64,000 bases of DNA from Enchytraeus crypticus (GCA_905160935.1 CAJHZI010000183.1:315001-379000), one strand, 5' to 3'. Positions 56,801-64,000 are shown, numbered from the stretch's first letter. Numbers and translations: made by a program. The notes: generated by a model from the sequence alone, not told the origin.

Positions 56801-59800
56801 CATGGGTTGCCTACTTCTTCTCTCAATCGTTTGCAGCACGTGTTGTTTGTAAGTCCTCTCGACTTCAATTTCGCTCTCTTTCTCTTCTACGCAGTTTTCA
56901 CTGGCTCCCTGTTAATCAACGCATAAAATATAAAATAGCTCTATTAACTTTCAAAACTCCGCGATTTGGCAAGCCTTCTTACTTATCTGAAATTCTTCTT
57001 CCTATCGCCCCTCACGTACACTTCGCTCCACCGATGCCAATCTTCTCTCAGTTCCAAATATTCTCACGTCATTGGGCAGACGTTCATTTTCTTACGCAGC
57101 ACCCACAATCTGGAACTCTTTACCTGCTAATCTTCGCTCTTGTTCTTCTCTTTCAACATTCTCTAGCAAGCTTAAAACTTACCTTTTCCCACCATAGACA
57201 TAGTCAATCTACCTTGACCATTTTTTGATCACCGGACTGGCTTTCGTTTAGGACCTTACTTCTCCTCAGCACATTTCTTTCGCAGATTGGTCTGGGTGAA
57301 TTGATCTGTAGTGATATGTGCTGTTGGGGACGTCCCTGACATCATCACTGGATGAGGAAACGGACGTTAAACCTTTATTATTTATTATTTATTTATTTAT
57401 AAGATCTCACCATGGAAAAGTGATACAATTTTTAAACGATTTAAACAGTAAAATATATATCAGAAATCCTAGATGTACCTGCTGCCTGACGCCTGCAGGG
57501 GGCGACAAATGGTATCTGAGGTAGTTGTCCAGTATATCAACAGCATGTTGACGTATCGCACCAGCTGGTAACTCGTTAGCACAACTAACAAACTTCCTCC
57601 ACGAGTCCAAACTCATCTCAAAAGCCTCCATACAGGCAGACTCGCTTCCTGACGCCTACGTTACACACACACATTATCTGAACAGTCAGCTTAGTCAAGT
57701 GGTTAACTTAAGTGGACTATATAATTTTTCCATTTCAAGCACTTTGCTTGAAATGGAAAAATTCATTTGAATTTAGATGAACTTATAATCATCATCTTCC
57801 CTTGAATCCCAGTTTAACAAGGGTCAGGATATGAATAGATTTTAGATGAAATAAGTTGAAAATTATTTTGCAATACATGCAGAGGTCTGACTTTAATCGA
57901 CGTTGTTCCAAAGACTCTGTTTCTAAAACTTTTAGTCTATCTGGATATTGAAGCCCACTCATACCGTGAAGACGTTTAGTAAATCTTTTTTGGACAGATT
58001 CGATTAAAGCAATTTCCGATTTCCGATATGGGGACCAGAGGTTTGAGCAGTAGTCAAGGATAGGCCTAACAAAAACTGTAAATGCTCTAAATAATATATA
58101 TTTATTTTTTGACTTAAAACAATTTAGGATTATGGATGCCCTTCTCCTAGCTTTATTACACATAGCTTTTATATGGGAGTAAAAGATAAATCATGGGATA
58201 TTTTAACCCCTAGGTCCATTACTTCTGTTACCCTTAATATAGGTAAAGAATTTATATGATAGCTATAGTTAAATAAAGCTACTTTGTTGGTAGAAAAAGA
58301 GATGATCTGACATTTGTCACTAGCAAGAGTTAGCTGCCAATGATTTGACCAAAGGGAAATCAAATCAAGGGATTTTTGGACAGGTTCACAATCAGATAAT
58401 GATTTAATTCTAACGAAAAGTTTAGCATCGTCCGCAAACAAGTATAGGTTTTTAAGGTCGTGGCTACAGGTGCTCAAATCATTTATGTATATTAAAAATA
58501 GAAAAGGTCCTAAAACACAGCCTTGAGGAACTCCACTATTTACTACTGACCATCCAGAGTAACTATTGTTCACTTTAACAGTTGCAATCTACCATTTTTA
58601 TTTAGCGTATGCGTTAATCCAGACAGTTGCTTCACTTGTAAGGCAACTTAGCGTAGACAGTCCACCCGGTAGGTGGATTAGAGGGCACTCCTCAACGATA
58701 TGTTTCTGCGATTGGCCGCAGTCGCAAAGCGGTGAATCACAAATACCCCAGTGAAACTCACTTTCTCTGCATCTACCATGACCCGTACGGAAAGGATTCA
58801 AGTGGCACCAACTTCCTCTGCAGAGATTCATTCCTGGTAGCGCTTGAGACGGATCCTGAACCAGATGGTGGTTTCTAATATCAGCGACTGACCACTCTAA
58901 TCTCCACTGGGACAGAGACGCCAAGGGATCACATTGCTGCAGCATCTCCCAAACAGGATATCGAGATTTGGGTCTCTTCGGAGGAGGATTAGACAAGTCC
59001 AGCGATAAAGGAAGGGCATGATTTTCACGGACCCTCTGCAGTTGCTTGTGTGTTATCTCCTTTCGACGGATATGAGGGGGCAGTATGTTACAAAGAACTG
59101 GGAGCCACGGCGTTGGAGTAGATTTGATTGTCCCAGAAACTATGCGCATGGAGTCATTTAGACACGCTTCGACGAGTTTTGTATGAGGCGAATGCTCCCA
59201 TGATGGACAGCAGTATTCAGCCACCGAATAGCACAGAGCAATCGCTGATATTCTTAATGTGACTGTATCCGCGCCCCATGTTGTTCCCGCCAATTTCTGC
59301 AACAGATTATTTCTTGACTTTATTTTTGCTGCCGTTTTACATTAAGCTCGTAGTTAGCTTTAGCATTATGAAGATGAAACACACTTGTGATTGTTTTTGT
59401 GTAGCTTGGAGTGAGACGCCATTTCTTTAGATTTTTAGTCATCATCAACATATCGTTATTTAATGTGCGCTTGATTTCTTCAAATGTTCGACCTACGACA
59501 GCCAACGCAACAAATGTCATCCGCGTAAGCGAACTGTCGCGCAGTAGTCGGAGGCAGGTCACTGATGTAAAGGTTAAATAGGGTAGGAGATAGAACAGAC
59601 CCTTGTGGGAGACCGCTCGTTTGATTCCTCCATCGACTTTTTCCGTCGTTCATGTGAACTCTGAAACGTCTGTCCTTCATAAACGTATGCCCTATATCCG
59701 TGAACCATTGTGGCATACATTTTGAGAGCTTTACTAACAGACCCTTATGCCATACAGTGCCGTACGCTGCTGTGAGGTCAAGGCATATTGCACCTGTTTT

Positions 59801-62800
59801 GAGACCTTCTTGAAAACAATTCTCAATGTAGGTCGTTAGGGCTAGGACTTGATCGGAAGTGGATCTTCCTGGACGAAAACCAGCTTGTTCAATTGGTAAT
59901 ATATTCTGTACGATTGGCTGGATTCGTCGAAGAATATTCTTTCAAAAACCTTATAACACACACTCAGCAATGAAATCGGGCAGTAGTTAGATGCACATTT
60001 TGGATCCTTACCCGGTTTAGGAATTTCAATCACCTTGGCTTGCCTCCAGTCTCTAGGCATCACTTTCTCATTTCGTACTCGGTTGAAAATATGACACAAA
60101 CATATAGTTGCAAGTGGGCCAAGGTGGGCTAGGAATTCTGCGAATATGGCATCATAACCTGCCGCTGTTCCCATTTTCACTTCTTTCACTGCTAGTATAA
60201 ATTCTTTCACGGAAAACGATTCGAACTGATCGAGGTTTTGATTCGAAATCCTAAATTTCCTCCATTCCTCCTGTATTCTAAGTTTAGTTCTCGGTTCCAG
60301 AGGAGCCTGAACCACTTCTACTAATCTTGAGGCAACATGATTAGTAGTGACAGGCACTTGACGAGGTTGAATAGGTTTTTCGGCAGCTCCTAATCTACAA
60401 ATGAGACTCCAAGATTTTCTGCTTGATCTTGAGAAGCTCATCTCTGATGTACTCTCTCGCCATTTTGCTCTACGGCAGCTGTCAAGCGCTTCAATTACTT
60501 TATCTGCTACATCGGCTTCACCTGTTTTCTTATATTCCTTAACAGTTCCGCACATTCATCGTTGATGCCTGGAATATAACTCGGCCTGATACCTCGAGGT
60601 ATTGACTTTGCAGCTGCTTTCCATATAGCCTTCTTGAAACGATTGCAGCATTCGTCTATTGAGGTTTTCGTCGTAGGAATGGCTGACACACTTCGGTCTA
60701 ACGTCTCCGTAGATATCGACCACTTGGCCTTACGAAAATTCCATCTAGGCTTCGGCGTACTATTTACAATCAGAATTTGCAAACCAACTTGTATAACTTC
60801 AGTTTTACCCATACACCTAAACTGTAAATCTTAATTACCAAATTTATGAACTATCCAATAACTATCCAAAATGAATCTACCATTTAGGAACGATGATAGT
60901 CATACTAATAAGTTTCCGGCGATACCATATTGTTTTAACTTACACAGTAATTTAGTATGGACTATGCTTTCGAAGGCTTTTGAATAGTCAAGGTAGATTG
61001 AGTCTACTTGACATCCATCTGCTAAGCTTGATGACATCTCATTTAAGTAGCGGAGCAGTGGGTATTTGTTGACCTCTTTGGCAAGAAGCCATATTGATTT
61101 GGGCATATTAGATTATTTTTTGTAAAGTAGGACATCATTTGATCTTTAACAATGCCTTCCATTAATTTACATGCAATTGATGAAAACTTGAGAGGATCTT
61201 GTATCAAAGTTCGTTTTTCACACCAGAAACATGAGTAATCAAAATGAACGCAGACCAGACACAAAGAAGAAAACATTCCCACAAAAACAAAGTAACACAG
61301 GTGTAACACAAATACATCATTTGTGTAATTAATAAATATTTACAATATTAAATACAGGGGATTCAGATTATTAATATTGACATACGTACCTCTTCTTTAG
61401 CGGAGGCCTGACAGAAAGAACACGTGAGTTTAGCCATGAAAGAGAGGAAGGAAGACAGGCAGTCGCTGCGTATCTGGACTATGGTGGGCAGAGGTGAGAA
61501 CTGAACGAGACTGTTGATAATGTTAGCCACGCCGAGTGCTTCGTGGTCATATAACTCTATGCTGTAGAAATAAATACAAATTTATTCTATAAATACATAT
61601 ATAGCATTAAGCCAATGATACTTCCATAGTTCAATTCTAGAGATAGGATTCATTTTAGCAGCAGAATAGTTTAACACGTCCAATTTTGGATATGAAATTT
61701 TATTTGGCAACAGAAAAACATCAGAAAATCAAATTATCTTGTATTAAATTGAAATAAATCGTGTTTTCGGAGTAAAAGACAAATGATGAATCAACTTGTG
61801 TGCATATAGAGCTACTTCTGTGCACAACACTAAGTTTTACCCATACACCTAAACTTTAAATCTTAATTACCAAATTTATGCACTACCCAATAACTAAACA
61901 AACCATAACCAAATTAGAAAAGAATGAACAACATTAAGCTAGATTTCTACATGCCATATTGCCTACAATAATTACTAAGGTTCATACTCATTAAATAAAT
62001 ATTGACATAAACAGAAATATAATATACATTGTGCTGTAAATCTTGTTATTAGTAGTTTAATATTATAATTAACAACTCATTTCAGCCATAGTATTTCATC
62101 TAAATGCATACCACGCTTTATATTAGTAATTCCATTTCAAATACCTCGACAGCAGTTTTAGAAGAGAGTCAATGAAGTAGGTCAGATAATCAATTTGCAT
62201 TTCATCCTTAGAGAAGATAGTTCCATTCATAGAGGCGAGCTGTACGAGGCACTGCACAGACTGATTGCACAGCTCCTCTCTGCCTCGCACCATTCTGTGA
62301 ATCTTAATATCCACAGCAAAATCACTTCTGAATTAAAATTAAAATTTGCAAAATTTAAATCCCGTATTTAAAAAATCAGAGCTAAATTTAATCGACACCA
62401 ATTGTTTGCCTTTGGTTAAAAAAAGAGCAGAAACTGCTAATATAGAAAGGAATGAGAAACTACTATGAGAATGTGAGTGAACGAAAAACCTTCACTAGAT
62501 TTTAAGATCATAACAAAAAACCATGAAAAACAAAAAATTTGTTCAAAGAACACCATCCACTATCAATCAATCAATAAGTAAATCTATAAAAAGCCCCTCT
62601 ATGTAACCTGCCATAGCAACATAAGTAGACTATACTGCACTACAAAAAAATGAAGATAGAAATAGACTTACAACATCATCAGATCTCTAAGAAACAATAA
62701 ACCAGATATAGAAAGAGAATATCGTTCCTTACGGCAAACATCATGTCCAGTATGTGCCGATCCAGAATAACATCTTTCCAGCTCTCAGGTGGTCTAAATG

Positions 62801-63415
62801 AAACAGCCGGCGGGCTAGAGGAGGTCAATGACTTTAAAAACTTTGGCGGCAGTAGCGAACAGTTAAAGATGATAAAATCAATCAATAAATCAAAAGTAGA
62901 CTTACATACGATAAAATATAAAAATTTAATTGTCTAATTAAAATTCTAAATATTGAGATTCCAGATTAATATCGAGTAATTCACATGAAAATCAAATGTC
63001 AGGTCTATAAATATTGCCCAATGAATGTCCATAGACTTCAAAGTCGACTATTTTCATACACATCTACTATGTTCACATAACATCTGAACCCTGCACTTAC
63101 TGATTTGCAGTCTGACAACTTAACTACACGCTACCAGCTCAACTAAGATGTCATATCTCAAATCCCAAAAATGATTATAATAAAAATGATCGTGCATGAA
63201 TAGCTCTGAAAATTTTTATAATTGTGATGTGTTTCATACAGCAAAGACTGAAAATAAAGGATATATTTTGACAGGAAGTCCCAGTTGAGAATTTGTTCGG
63301 TTATAGAGAGGAACTTTGAAAGCAGCGGAGAGGCGTGGCCTGCTTCCACTGACGTCTGTGAGACCTCTGAGAGAGTTTGTAGACAATAGGTAAATATCAA
63401 CTTCAAATCTGCTTG
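41387..63415 (-). CDS. XPO4: Exportin-4 (XPO4), 19 exons, 5' end beyond the window
   Basis: Coding exons in transcript order: 63415-63265, 62851-62733, 62302-62145, 61561-61390, 57655-57479, 54699-54581, 54016-53889, 51930-51738, 51253-51094, 50511-50342, 49289-49115, 48324-48120, 47710-47622, 47132-47066, 46138-46028, 45208-45111, 44042-43912, 42714-42590 and 41652-41387. All phases agree, giving 937 residues. The order matches animal exportin-4 throughout: IEDSEA-like LYDHEALGVANIINSLV, the HWLLLVT block, IPADIMEYS, SARRHFCRALVFGG, SGVAEAATPNN, TNILSKDF, ITAADVAVYG, the SFDMDLMDTFSPALFTL block and the terminal EFLVNVRGFLCVR. Family knowledge: XPO4 is a RanGTP-dependent importin-beta-type HEAT-repeat carrier that exports eIF5A and Smad3 and imports Sox factors. 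The N-terminal about 200 residues are off the right edge. Odd features: an AT-AC intron, a GC donor and many weak donors. Confidence 0.94.
41662..41870. repeat. 25-bp minisatellite upstream of the last XPO4 exon
   Basis: About eight units of ATCGTGAAAAATATCTGTAC plus ATAAC. It starts 10 bp from the 3' splice site of exon 41652-41387 and must hold its pyrimidine tract and branch point (transcript sense AGATATTTTTCACG). Confidence 0.93.
42325..42580 (+). repeat. Repeat-Z copy ending in (GA)n
   Basis: Inverse of the 14478 copy: AGCAACGGTAAACCCC, CCTATAGGCTACATTAAAG, GGATAAGGCATAGCCATG, GGGATTAACTCGTTAATCG, ACTTGCCGCTTGGCAG, then GA repeats. The GA run ends about 10 bp from the donor of exon 42714-42590. 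Confidence 0.8.
43308..43575 (+). mobile_element. SINE-3 copy, longest in the window
   Basis: GGGTTGCTTGAAGAATAGAC, CGTGTCGTAGGCGACA, GCATTCGGTTGGTGAGC, GGCTCCAGAAATTGTTAC, GGGATTGACTGATGA, GGAGAAGGTCTATTCGCATC, GTTAAACTGGAATTTAAGGG, AAAATGATGAAGACGATG. The last about 50 bp match the LINE-A 3' end, including its final codons (SIRIPTLVKLEFKGK before TGA). Confidence 0.82.
43629..43672. repeat. (GA)n microsatellite
   Basis: Nearly pure GA run just downstream of the SINE-3 copy. Confidence 0.95.
43755..43900 (-). repeat. LINE-B 3' tail in an XPO4 intron
   Basis: Minus strand: GATTTTCTGGATTTTGTAAT, TTGCTTGCCGGCTTGATTTT, AGTGCTCGATATTGTCA, GTAGCACTCTAATTGCTGTT. It starts only about 10 bp downstream of the exon 44042-43912 donor, in the sense orientation. 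Confidence 0.85.
44352..44525 (-). mobile_element. SINE-3 3' part
   Basis: Minus strand: AGGGATTGACTGATGATATG, GAATTGGAGAAGGTCAATTC, CCCGACTCTAGTTAAACTG, AAGGTAAGATGATGATGAA. Confidence 0.78.
44936..44975. repeat. 19-bp fold-back at a SINE-1 5' end
   Basis: ACCGACATCGCTACTGGCT, GG, AGCCAGTGGCGATGTCGGT: arms pair at 18 of 19 positions with a 2-nt loop. The right arm is the true 5' end of the SINE-1 copy. Confidence 0.92.
44957..45085 (+). mobile_element. SINE-1 copy, near full length
   Basis: GAGCCAGTGGCGATGTCGGT, AAGATATTCGAACGCAGATC, TGCAGGGCTAAAATCCTGGG, CTGATATCGCTTTCGAGCC, AGGAAACTGACGTTAACATT. The B box is altered. It lies 25 bp from the exon 45208-45111 donor. Confidence 0.85.
45640..45790 (-). 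repeat. LINE-C 3' tail, diverged
   Basis: Minus strand: GCACATGTCTTTTGCAGATT, GGTCTGAATGGATTGATCTT, GTGCTGTGTGGACGTCCGTC, then an ATT tail. Same arrangement as 57260-57385 with many substitutions. Confidence 0.75.
46190..46295. repeat. Short 31-bp tandem repeat, 3 copies
   Basis: GCCTCAGGCTATCTAATAGA and two variants (CCTCAGAGTATCTAACAG, TCTTAGAGTATCTAACAG), 50 bp upstream of the exon 46138 acceptor. Confidence 0.7.
46478..46700 (+). mobile_element. SINE-2 copy with A and B boxes
   Basis: TAGCATAGGGGTAACGTC resembles a pol III A box and GGGTTCGAATCCC is a perfect B box. The rest, GACATTCACTGGACTGG, GTAATAAAAGTGATAG and ATCAACATAGTTGATTATTC, matches 15262-15470. The A to B distance is longer than in a tRNA. 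Confidence 0.82.
47964..48060 (+). mobile_element. SINE-1-like fragment
   Basis: CTGCACTGTTCAAATCCTGG and CCCTTCGCTGATGTCACTC recall the middle of SINE-1. Both ends are missing or diverged. Confidence 0.45.
48345..48558. repeat. 20-bp minisatellite upstream of an XPO4 exon
   Basis: About ten units of CAGTTCAGTATGATGTAATG. It starts about 20 bp from the acceptor of exon 48324-48120. In transcript sense each unit has CATACTGAACTG, which includes a branch-point-like CTGAAC. Confidence 0.95.
49559..49615. repeat. (CAGA)n-like tract
   Basis: AGACAGACAGACAGAC followed by degenerate GGCAGACAGATAGACA. The Asp/Thr/Arg ORF over it is an artefact. Confidence 0.9.
49690..49892 (+). mobile_element. SINE-3 copy
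   Basis: AATAGACCAACCGTAGACTG, CACGTGTCATAAAAGGCGAT, GGGCATTCGGTTGGTGAAAC, GGCTGTAGAAATTGCTACAA, GACCCTAGCTAAACTGGG, ATGACGATGATGATGATGG. The middle GATTGACTGATGA block is deleted. Confidence 0.82.
50878..51015 (-). mobile_element. SINE-1 copy with perfect B box
   Basis: Minus strand: CTCGAGCCAGTGCGACTTCG, GTAAGATACTCGACCGCGGA, TGCAGGATTCGAATCCTGGG, CCCGTCAATGACATCGCTTT, CGAGCGAGGAAACT. It ends about 80 bp short of exon 51253-51094. Not a functional tRNA: the stems do not fold as a cloverleaf. Confidence 0.88.
51240..51540. repeat. 45-bp minisatellite spanning an XPO4 3' splice site
   Basis: About seven units of TGATCAATCTACACGATCAA plus TACAATACAACATGAAATAC plus ACTAC. The first unit overlaps the exon 51253-51094 acceptor, so each unit holds a transcript-sense copy of GTGTAG|ATTGATCAGTAGTGT, that is, the splice site and the first exon bases. 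Confidence 0.93.
51600..51715 (+). repeat. LINE-C 3' tail
   Basis: CGTCCTTGACATCATCCCTG, TATGAGGAAAAGGACGTCAA and ACC plus (TTA)n. It ends about 25 bp past the donor of exon 51930-51738, antisense to XPO4. Confidence 0.82.
51955..52360. repeat. 34-bp minisatellite upstream of an XPO4 exon
   Basis: About twelve units of CTTAACGTCTATATCTTAAT plus GTCTATAGTTTAAT, itself a doubled 17-mer. It starts about 25 bp from the acceptor of exon 51930-51738. Confidence 0.95.
52487..53570 (-). pseudogene. LINE-F reverse transcriptase, 5'-truncated
   Basis: Motif A reads DLKKAFDKVNHFKLF near 53510-53540. A 205-codon frame follows with SGVRQGSSLSPALFNIFIDP (motif B) and FVGMILYGDDLLLISP (motif C, YGDD in place of YADD at about 53232-53246), then GLQKMLDQCSISFDNLLLEF and RFKYLGITFIASK. 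The tail RSCLNRFSINMILKHFVARY lies in another frame to 52487. The palm core is intact apart from YGDD, but the N-terminus and endonuclease are missing. It sits in an XPO4 intron in the sense orientation. Clade not certain. Confidence 0.85.
53814..53856. repeat. (GA)n microsatellite
   Basis: Pure GA run about 30 bp downstream of exon 54016-53889 in transcript sense. Confidence 0.95.
53887..53890 (-). other. GC-type 5' splice site in XPO4
   Basis: After CTCGTTACAG the intron begins GCTAGT, matching the AG|GCAAGT pattern of GC-AG introns at most positions. Both flanking exons are phase 1 here. Using the nearest GT (GGCTA|GTCCCT) would give phase 2 and a stop in the next exon. Confidence 0.6.
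54990..55245. repeat. Degenerate ~25-bp minisatellite
   Basis: Units of AATCATTCAACCAATCAAAA plus GTATT with frequent changes. It lies about 290 bp upstream of the exon 54699 acceptor, farther away than the other XPO4 arrays. Confidence 0.85.
55436..57385 (+). pseudogene. L2/CR1-like LINE, best preserved LINE-C copy
   Basis: From the 5' end: SILNFFDDKIAKLCSSIPS (linker region before the RT), FLTSFKQAVVSPLLKKPS, SSYRPISNLNFISKLLEKV. After frameshifts near 56000-56070 come LVLLDLSAAFDTIDHGIL (motif A), HGVPQGSVLGPLLFSLYI (motif B), HFHFYADDTQLYISF (intact motif C) and SICKNLGVIFDENLDF. The 3' coding end is spread over frames to about 57200. The 3' UTR passes CCTGACATCATCACTGGATG and GACGTTAAACC to ATT repeats. 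Frameshifts make it inactive, and the endonuclease is missing. It lies antisense in an XPO4 intron and ends about 90 bp from exon 57655-57479. Confidence 0.9.
57723..57763. repeat. Perfect 19-bp palindrome, 3-nt loop
   Basis: AATTTTTCCATTTCAAGCA, CTT, then the exact reverse complement. It lies in an XPO4 intron about 70 bp from the exon 57655 acceptor and about 25 bp beyond the LINE-A 3' end. Confidence 0.95.
57785..58597 (-). pseudogene. LINE-A (CR1-like) RT, 3' half
   Basis: From the nested-element boundary: VNNSYSGWSVVNSGVPQGCV (motif B), LKNLYLFADDAKLFVRIKS (motif C, FADD), NHWQLTLASDKCQIISFS, and in the next frame ARRRASIILNCFKSKNKY, VRPILDYCSNLWSPYRKS and the end HILTLVKLGFKGR. The short 3' tail is AAGGGAAGATGATGATT. 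Its 5' half continues at 60874. The two halves together form one RT interrupted by LINE-G. A 1-bp deletion near 58580 also breaks the frame. Confidence 0.9.
58586..58597. repeat. Target-site duplication, LINE-G 3' side
   Basis: AATCTACCATTT here equals 60874-60885 exactly. The duplicated target lies inside the LINE-A coding sequence (codons for NGR). Confidence 0.92.
58598..60873 (-). pseudogene. LINE-G: Jockey-like element nested in LINE-A
   Basis: In transcript order: a 101-codon frame (60812-60507) with KTSIDECCNRFKKAIWKAA, then SVKEFILAVKEVKMGTAAGY and IEIPKPGKDPKCASNYCPIS (RT entry motifs), NQTSGLPQGSVLSPTLFNLY (motif B) and RQFAYADDICCVG (motif C intact). A 234-codon C-terminal frame (59302-58598) has NPFRTGHGRC and the CCHC zinc knuckle CDCGQSQKHIVEECP, typical of Jockey-type and related LINEs. 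Several frameshifts separate the blocks. The element is 2276 bp and 5'-truncated (no complete endonuclease). Its last stop codon TAA lies at the very 3' end, so there is almost no 3' UTR. Flanking 12-bp duplications prove insertion. Confidence 0.9.
60801..60870. repeat. Short repeat shared with 61833-61902
   Basis: AGTTTTACCCATACACCTAA through CCAATAACTA is about 93% identical over 60-65 bp to 61833-61902 in the same orientation. This copy is the extreme 5' end of LINE-G. Confidence 0.85.
60874..60885. repeat. Target-site duplication, LINE-G 5' side
   Basis: AATCTACCATTT, exact copy of 58586-58597. Confidence 0.92.
60886..61320 (-). pseudogene. LINE-A (CR1-like) RT, 5' half
   Basis: Minus strand reads FSSIACKLMEGIVKDQMMSY, NLICPNQYGFLPKRSTNT, then in another frame DSIYLDYSKAFESIVHTKLL (motif A) and KLKQYGIAGNLLV, a stop in place of Trp, and LSSFLNGR at the LINE-G boundary. 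It continues in register with the 57785-58597 half. 5'-truncated. Confidence 0.88.
61390..61561 (-). CDS. XPO4: XPO4 exon adjoining the LINE-filled intron
   Basis: Encodes IELYDHEALGVANIINSLVQ through MAKLTCSFCQASAKEE; acceptor TTTCTACAG, donor GAG|GTACG, phases 2 and 0. The next exon is 3.7 kb away, the longest XPO4 intron here. That intron is mostly LINE-A with nested LINE-G. Confidence 0.9.
61833..61902. repeat. Short repeat shared with the LINE-G 5' end
   Basis: Matches 60801-60870; neither flank is related to LINE-G. Either a minute LINE-G relic, or the source of sequence captured at the LINE-G 5' junction. Confidence 0.8.
62852..63264 (-). other. XPO4: U12-type AT-AC intron of XPO4 (413 bp)
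   Basis: The donor reads ATATCCTTT, a perfect match to the U12 5' splice-site consensus. The intron ends TTTAACTGTTCGCTAC. ATCTTTAACT matches the U12 branch-site consensus TTCCTTAAC closely, with 11 nt from the branch adenosine to the terminal AC, as U12 introns require. Splicing joins T|TG (Leu) in frame: WDFLSK-L-PPKFLKSL. GT-AG alternatives nearby lead to stops. The exons are 63415-63265 and 62851-62733. Confidence 0.88.
63088..63146 (-). mobile_element. SINE-1 5' part
   Basis: Minus strand: GTTGAGCTGGTAGCGTGTAG, TTAAGTTGTCAGACTGCAAA, TCAGTAAGTGCAGGGTTCAG. The tRNA-like head without the tail. GAGCTGGTAGCGTG is the best A-box-like stretch in the family. Confidence 0.6.
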
Positions 63416-64000
63416 CTGAATAAAAACACAAATTATTACACCACTGATATAATTTAGTAATTTTAACATCAAAGAATGGGTGTTGCGGGATAGTGTAAAG
63501 TTCCACTCATATGTAGACATTTTTACTAGTTTAGATATTAATTTAAATGTAATTGTTATTAAGCTTAAGATTAATATTGAACTCTTTCTGTAAAGTAGTC
63601 TCGAAGACCGAGTTCGGCCATGACACTGCTATATAAGTTTTCATTGTTAATAATAATAATAATAATAATCAATCATTATAAAATACTTATCTACTTGTTA
63701 TAAGTAAATTAATGTCACATTAAGCTATATTTTAAAAGAGCGACAAAAATTTAAGTTTAGACTGCAGTAAAATTTGAGGCACAACTGAGCAACTTAGATG
63801 GATGGTAATTATCTAAAGGTTCAATAACGGGACAATGACATTTACTAAGTCTGAACTTCACAGTGAAAGAAAATGACTACAACTAATCAAAAATGATAAA
63901 AATCCTCAGAGATTATCTTCAGTGCATGATTTAAAAGCTTCAGTTTCAGCAAAACTAGCAGTTAATACGCAATGAGATAATATTAAGTTTTAATCTTCTC
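63416..64000. other. XPO4 intron running off the right edge
   Basis: AT-rich with an (AAT)n run near 63650-63670. I see no further exon; the upstream XPO4 exons must lie beyond 64000. Confidence 0.6.

Noticed and set aside
63245..63264. GT donor CCT|GTCAAA for the first visible XPO4 exon
   Set aside because: Joining it to nearby AG acceptors (after CCAAAG or TTTAAAG) gives immediate stops; AT-AC ends keep the frame.

Overview
The window looks like nuclear DNA from a bilaterian invertebrate. It is AT-rich, uses the standard code, has short introns with recognisable splice sites, and is crowded with decayed CR1/L2/Jockey-type non-LTR retrotransposons, tRNA-like SINEs and minisatellites. I cannot fix the phylum. 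The palindrome TAGGCCTA is strikingly frequent in the first 37 kb.

Layout. 1-11.2 kb is mostly retroelement debris: several LINE families, one LTR-like segment with an unrecognised ORF, SINEs, and a long TA tract. 11347-12483 (+) is an intact single-exon POU-homeodomain transcription factor, closest to class III. 12.5-21.3 kb is gene-poor and holds SINEs, LINE tails and G-rich elements. 21.4-36.2 kb (+) is a multi-exon MAP7/ensconsin-like microtubule-associated protein gene. It carries a Gly/Ser-rich insert, lysine/glutamate-rich coiled-coil exons, a C-terminal 10-residue repeat, and a possible internal alternative first exon. 36.3-41.0 kb is non-coding.

41.4-63.4 kb (-) holds 19 exons of exportin-4 (XPO4), convergent with the MAP7-like gene. 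The exons join in phase to about 937 codons, roughly the C-terminal four fifths of the protein; the 5' exons lie beyond the right edge. One XPO4 intron has AT-AC ends with a perfect U12-type donor. Another appears to have a GC donor. Several XPO4 introns have minisatellites starting within about 30 bp upstream of the 3' splice site, and one array includes the splice site itself.

Mobile elements. I use these labels. LINE-A: CR1-like, tail ending in GATGAT. LINE-B: L2/CR1-like, tail ending in CACTCTAATT then ATT repeats. LINE-C: L2/CR1-like, tail ending in GACGTTAAACC then ATT repeats. LINE-D: CR1/Rex1-like. LINE-E: RT fragments with LLYGCE-type C-terminus. LINE-F: RT with YGDD. LINE-G: Jockey-like with a C-terminal zinc knuckle. 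LINE-G is nested in LINE-A with a visible 12-bp target-site duplication. SINE-1 shares its 3' end with LINE-C, and SINE-3 shares its 3' end with LINE-A, which suggests two SINE/LINE partnerships. Short-loop perfect palindromes recur, in two cases at the 5' end of a retroelement copy. I saw no rRNA, functional tRNA or CRISPR.
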